Assembly (NCBI GenBank): GCA_002633005.1
Contig: NMRA01000008.1
Span: 231,019-295,018, forward strand
Direction: 5' to 3'
From: Phoronis australis
Lineage: Eukaryota; Phoronida; Phoronidae
Length of the DNA: 64,000 nt
Part shown: one piece after another, positions 62,200 through 64,000 of the stretch
Position numbering within the stretch: the first letter of the stretch is position 1
How the letters are laid out: every line of letters starts with the position of its first letter
Notes under the pieces: model-generated
Told to the model about the DNA's origin: nothing
Databases searched by the model: none
What the model saw: only the letters and a program-made list of their open reading frames with translations
Program-made: the position numbers and the translations under genes

Positions 62200-63108
62200 G
62201 TGAGAGCGTCTGCTGTTACTATTTGATGGGGAACAGTTGTTTTTGTTTGTTATGTTTAGCAGCAGGTAATTTTTGAAATATTGCTGTTTTGGTAGAAACT
62301 GTTAAGCTACACTGGATTAAATGTAAGCAAATTCATTTTAAGTATGACAAAAAAGCCTCAGTGATACTAGCTAAACTTTCTGGCTCTATTTATTGATTAT
62401 TAATACTTAAAGTAACTTGTGAGACTGGTGCTGATTGGATACACTTTTTTGCAAGTGTTCAAATAGTGGCCTTGTGTTCATTGCAGATATTAATTTCATA
62501 ATTTTTAATCTTCTAGTTGAGAAATTCTGTAATTCTTTTATTGAATTTGCCAATTGGTACATTTTAGTATCATTAAACACGTTACTAAGTACATTTCTCT
62601 ACTCGACACCTGATTGGTCACTCATATTTCCTTTTTTCACTATAATGTGGTCTAGTTCATTCAACCACCTACCTCGCTGTCCTAACCTAGGTTTTTTTTT
62701 CTGTTTTTTTCCACCTTCCTGGGTGCCTGTTTTAATATCATTGTACACGCCGTTGGCGTTTTTTCCATGCCCATCTTGCAGAGTATTCTTCAGCTCTACT
62801 TAGGTCATAGTCCTCATCTTGTTTTACTCTGCAACGTAGCTCGTGACGTACCCCGGGCAAAGTAGATAATGATAAATATTGTTATTTTCGAGTTCATAAA
62901 TTTTTATTTCTGTCTGCTTGTAATGTTCTCGCTTTATCGACTGAATGAATTCATCATATGCGTATGGTCTCTAATTCAAATAAACAGTTGAATTATGACC
63001 GAAAAGTGACCCTTTTCTGTGGCATATATTCACATAGTGAATGGGATTAACCTGGAATGCAATTGTTCAAAGAAAAGAGAGGTTGTGTAGTATTTTATTC
63101 TTTTTCAG

Positions 63109-63215
63109 AGTCACAGTGCATCAATACTGCTGGAACAAAGATAACAAGAGGATGGCTATGGGCACTTGACATTAACCCCAGTTGGAAATAACCTATTGAC
63201 AGCCCAAGGGCTCTT
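63109..63215 (+). promoter_or_regulatory. 5' UTR part of the ZNF365-like exon
   Basis: A polypyrimidine tract and acceptor (ttattctttttcag) precede 107 bases with stops in the reading frame used downstream (TAA at 63189-63191). As in human ZNF365, the start codon would then lie in an exon after a non-coding first exon. Confidence 0.5.
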
Positions 63216-64000
63216 ATGAATACCGACACCATGCCTTTTTCCTCCGTCCATGATATTCCCTTCCACTGCCCAAAGTGTGGCAGCACCAAAAACTTCGCCA
63301 CGTTACTTTGCCTACAGAGCCACCTCATTTTGGAGCATGCTTACCAAAATGGCCGCCGTTACACATCCAAACGTGCAGAAGTGTTGAAAAGTCAATTAGA
63401 AGCTTTCCAACCCCTCCAGTCGAGGATTCCAAGCGTGGATAGCTTGAGCAATGTACCGAGAAAGACTATTCCAGATAACCCTTTTACCAAGGTTCTGAAG
63501 GCAGACGTGTTTCACTGGCAACCGTGGGAATATGAATTAAATGATGTTACTTCTTTGCAAAATCCGTATAGCAGTTCCCCTCAGCCATTTGTGCCTTCAC
63601 CGAAACCACCTTTGCCAAATACTGGTGGACCAAATGTTGATAAAGTGGTTTATCAACACAGTGGAGATTTTGTCCCTTATGAGGACATTTTAAGCCAGTT
63701 TGCCCCAACTGTAGAAGATCTGAGAAACCGTAATAAATTACGGCAGCTTCAAAATGATTTACTCAGCAAAGACATAAAATTGGCTGAACATCAGAAACGG
63801 TTTGAAATGTTTCAAAATGCACAGAAAGTTCTTCGCAATAGCGAATCTGAGCGTTTACAACTGGATCTACAGCTGAAGGAAGCTCACCTCCAGCGGGCTC
63901 GGAGTGACCTTGAGAAGGTCACGGTGGATGCTCAGAACCTCCGTCGAGAGAATGTGGAGACGGCCAGAGAGAAAGAAGCTTTGTGCCTCCAGGTGGAAGC
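63216..64000 (+). CDS. ZNF365: ZNF365-like zinc-finger / coiled-coil protein, 5' part
   Basis: Human ZNF365 (talanin) is reported to act at centrosomes and in genome stability. This frame opens at ATG 63216 (a second ATG follows at 63231) and stays open for 261 codons to the window edge. An N-terminal C2H2 finger (C18, C21, H36, H41) in IPFHCPKCGSTKNFATL and QSHLILEHAY matches the lone finger of ZNF365, which reads PFRCPRCG and HLEFSHSY. A Pro/Ser-rich linker follows, then from about residue 165 a long coiled coil (LRNRNKLRQLQNDLL onward) that runs off the edge. The gene sits on the opposite strand to rhotekin, as in human. The 3' part is outside the window. Confidence 0.85.
   Translation, partial: MNTDTMPFSSVHDIPFHCPKCGSTKNFATLLCLQSHLILEHAYQNGRRYTSKRAEVLKSQLEAFQPLQSRIPSVDSLSNVPRKTIPDNPFTKVLKADVFHWQPWEYELNDVTSLQNPYSSSPQPFVPSPKPPLPNTGGPNVDKVVYQHSGDFVPYEDILSQFAPTVEDLRNRNKLRQLQNDLLSKDIKLAEHQKRFEMFQNAQKVLRNSESERLQLDLQLKEAHLQRARSDLEKVTVDAQNLRRENVETAREKEALCLQVE

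Noticed and set aside
62435-62803. 122-codon open frame (plus) and a charged minus-strand frame with a KKRQRRVYND-like stretch
   Set aside because: The plus frame is low-complexity Phe/Ser. The minus frame hints at a transposon-type basic region but has stops and no diagnostic motif.

Overview
The window is animal nuclear DNA: AT-rich, gene-poor and repeat-rich. It has long introns with GT-AG junctions and many small terminal-inverted-repeat transposons. Four single-base N gaps sit at 3614, 6096, 12875 and 54143. The protein-coding genes are bilaterian in type (rhotekin, a ZNF365-like zinc-finger/coiled-coil protein, a divergent protein kinase). I take it to be an invertebrate, possibly an invertebrate deuterostome or lophotrochozoan, with a heterozygous genome. 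I cannot name the species.

Layout. 1-364 is a 24-bp minisatellite. 743-3621 (minus) holds two exons of a protein-kinase gene: a long low-complexity N-terminal exon and a kinase-core exon, with a mariner-like MITE in the intron between them. 3.9-8.8 kb is repeat territory: a tRNA-like SINE head, an L1/Tx1-type LINE fragment on the minus strand, a 374-bp direct duplication across an N, and MITE pieces. 10306-28402 (minus) is a complete rhotekin gene of 11 coding exons (513 codons), which I assembled exon by exon with matching splice phases. In the middle of it a 2.3-kb segment carrying the tenth coding exon is present twice on either side of an N; this is most likely two haplotypes placed in tandem.

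29.2-29.6 kb is a 21-bp minisatellite open on both strands. 30583-34820 looks like a decayed Kolobok-type DNA transposon (TTAA target site, related inverted ends, THAP-domain remnant). It contains an array of roughly 150-bp modules, each built around a core resembling a CTCF site, and a nested Harbinger-like MITE. 35-50 kb is mostly non-genic, with more MITEs. 50969-51226 (minus) is a good-looking internal coding exon of unknown gene, phase-compatible with rhotekin. 51.9-60.5 kb holds foldback sequences, a SINE head, a 1.1-kb hAT-like element, two exon candidates (with a third at 62.1 kb) and a second, more eroded module array.

From 63109 to the right edge (plus) lies the start of a ZNF365-like gene. 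Rhotekin on the minus strand next to a ZNF365-like gene on the plus strand reproduces the head-to-head order of human RTKN2 and ZNF365. This linkage is the most informative feature of the window. Rhotekin is known as a Rho-GTP-binding scaffold and ZNF365 as a centrosome/genome-stability protein; nothing in the sequence shows a shared pathway, so the linkage reads as conserved synteny.
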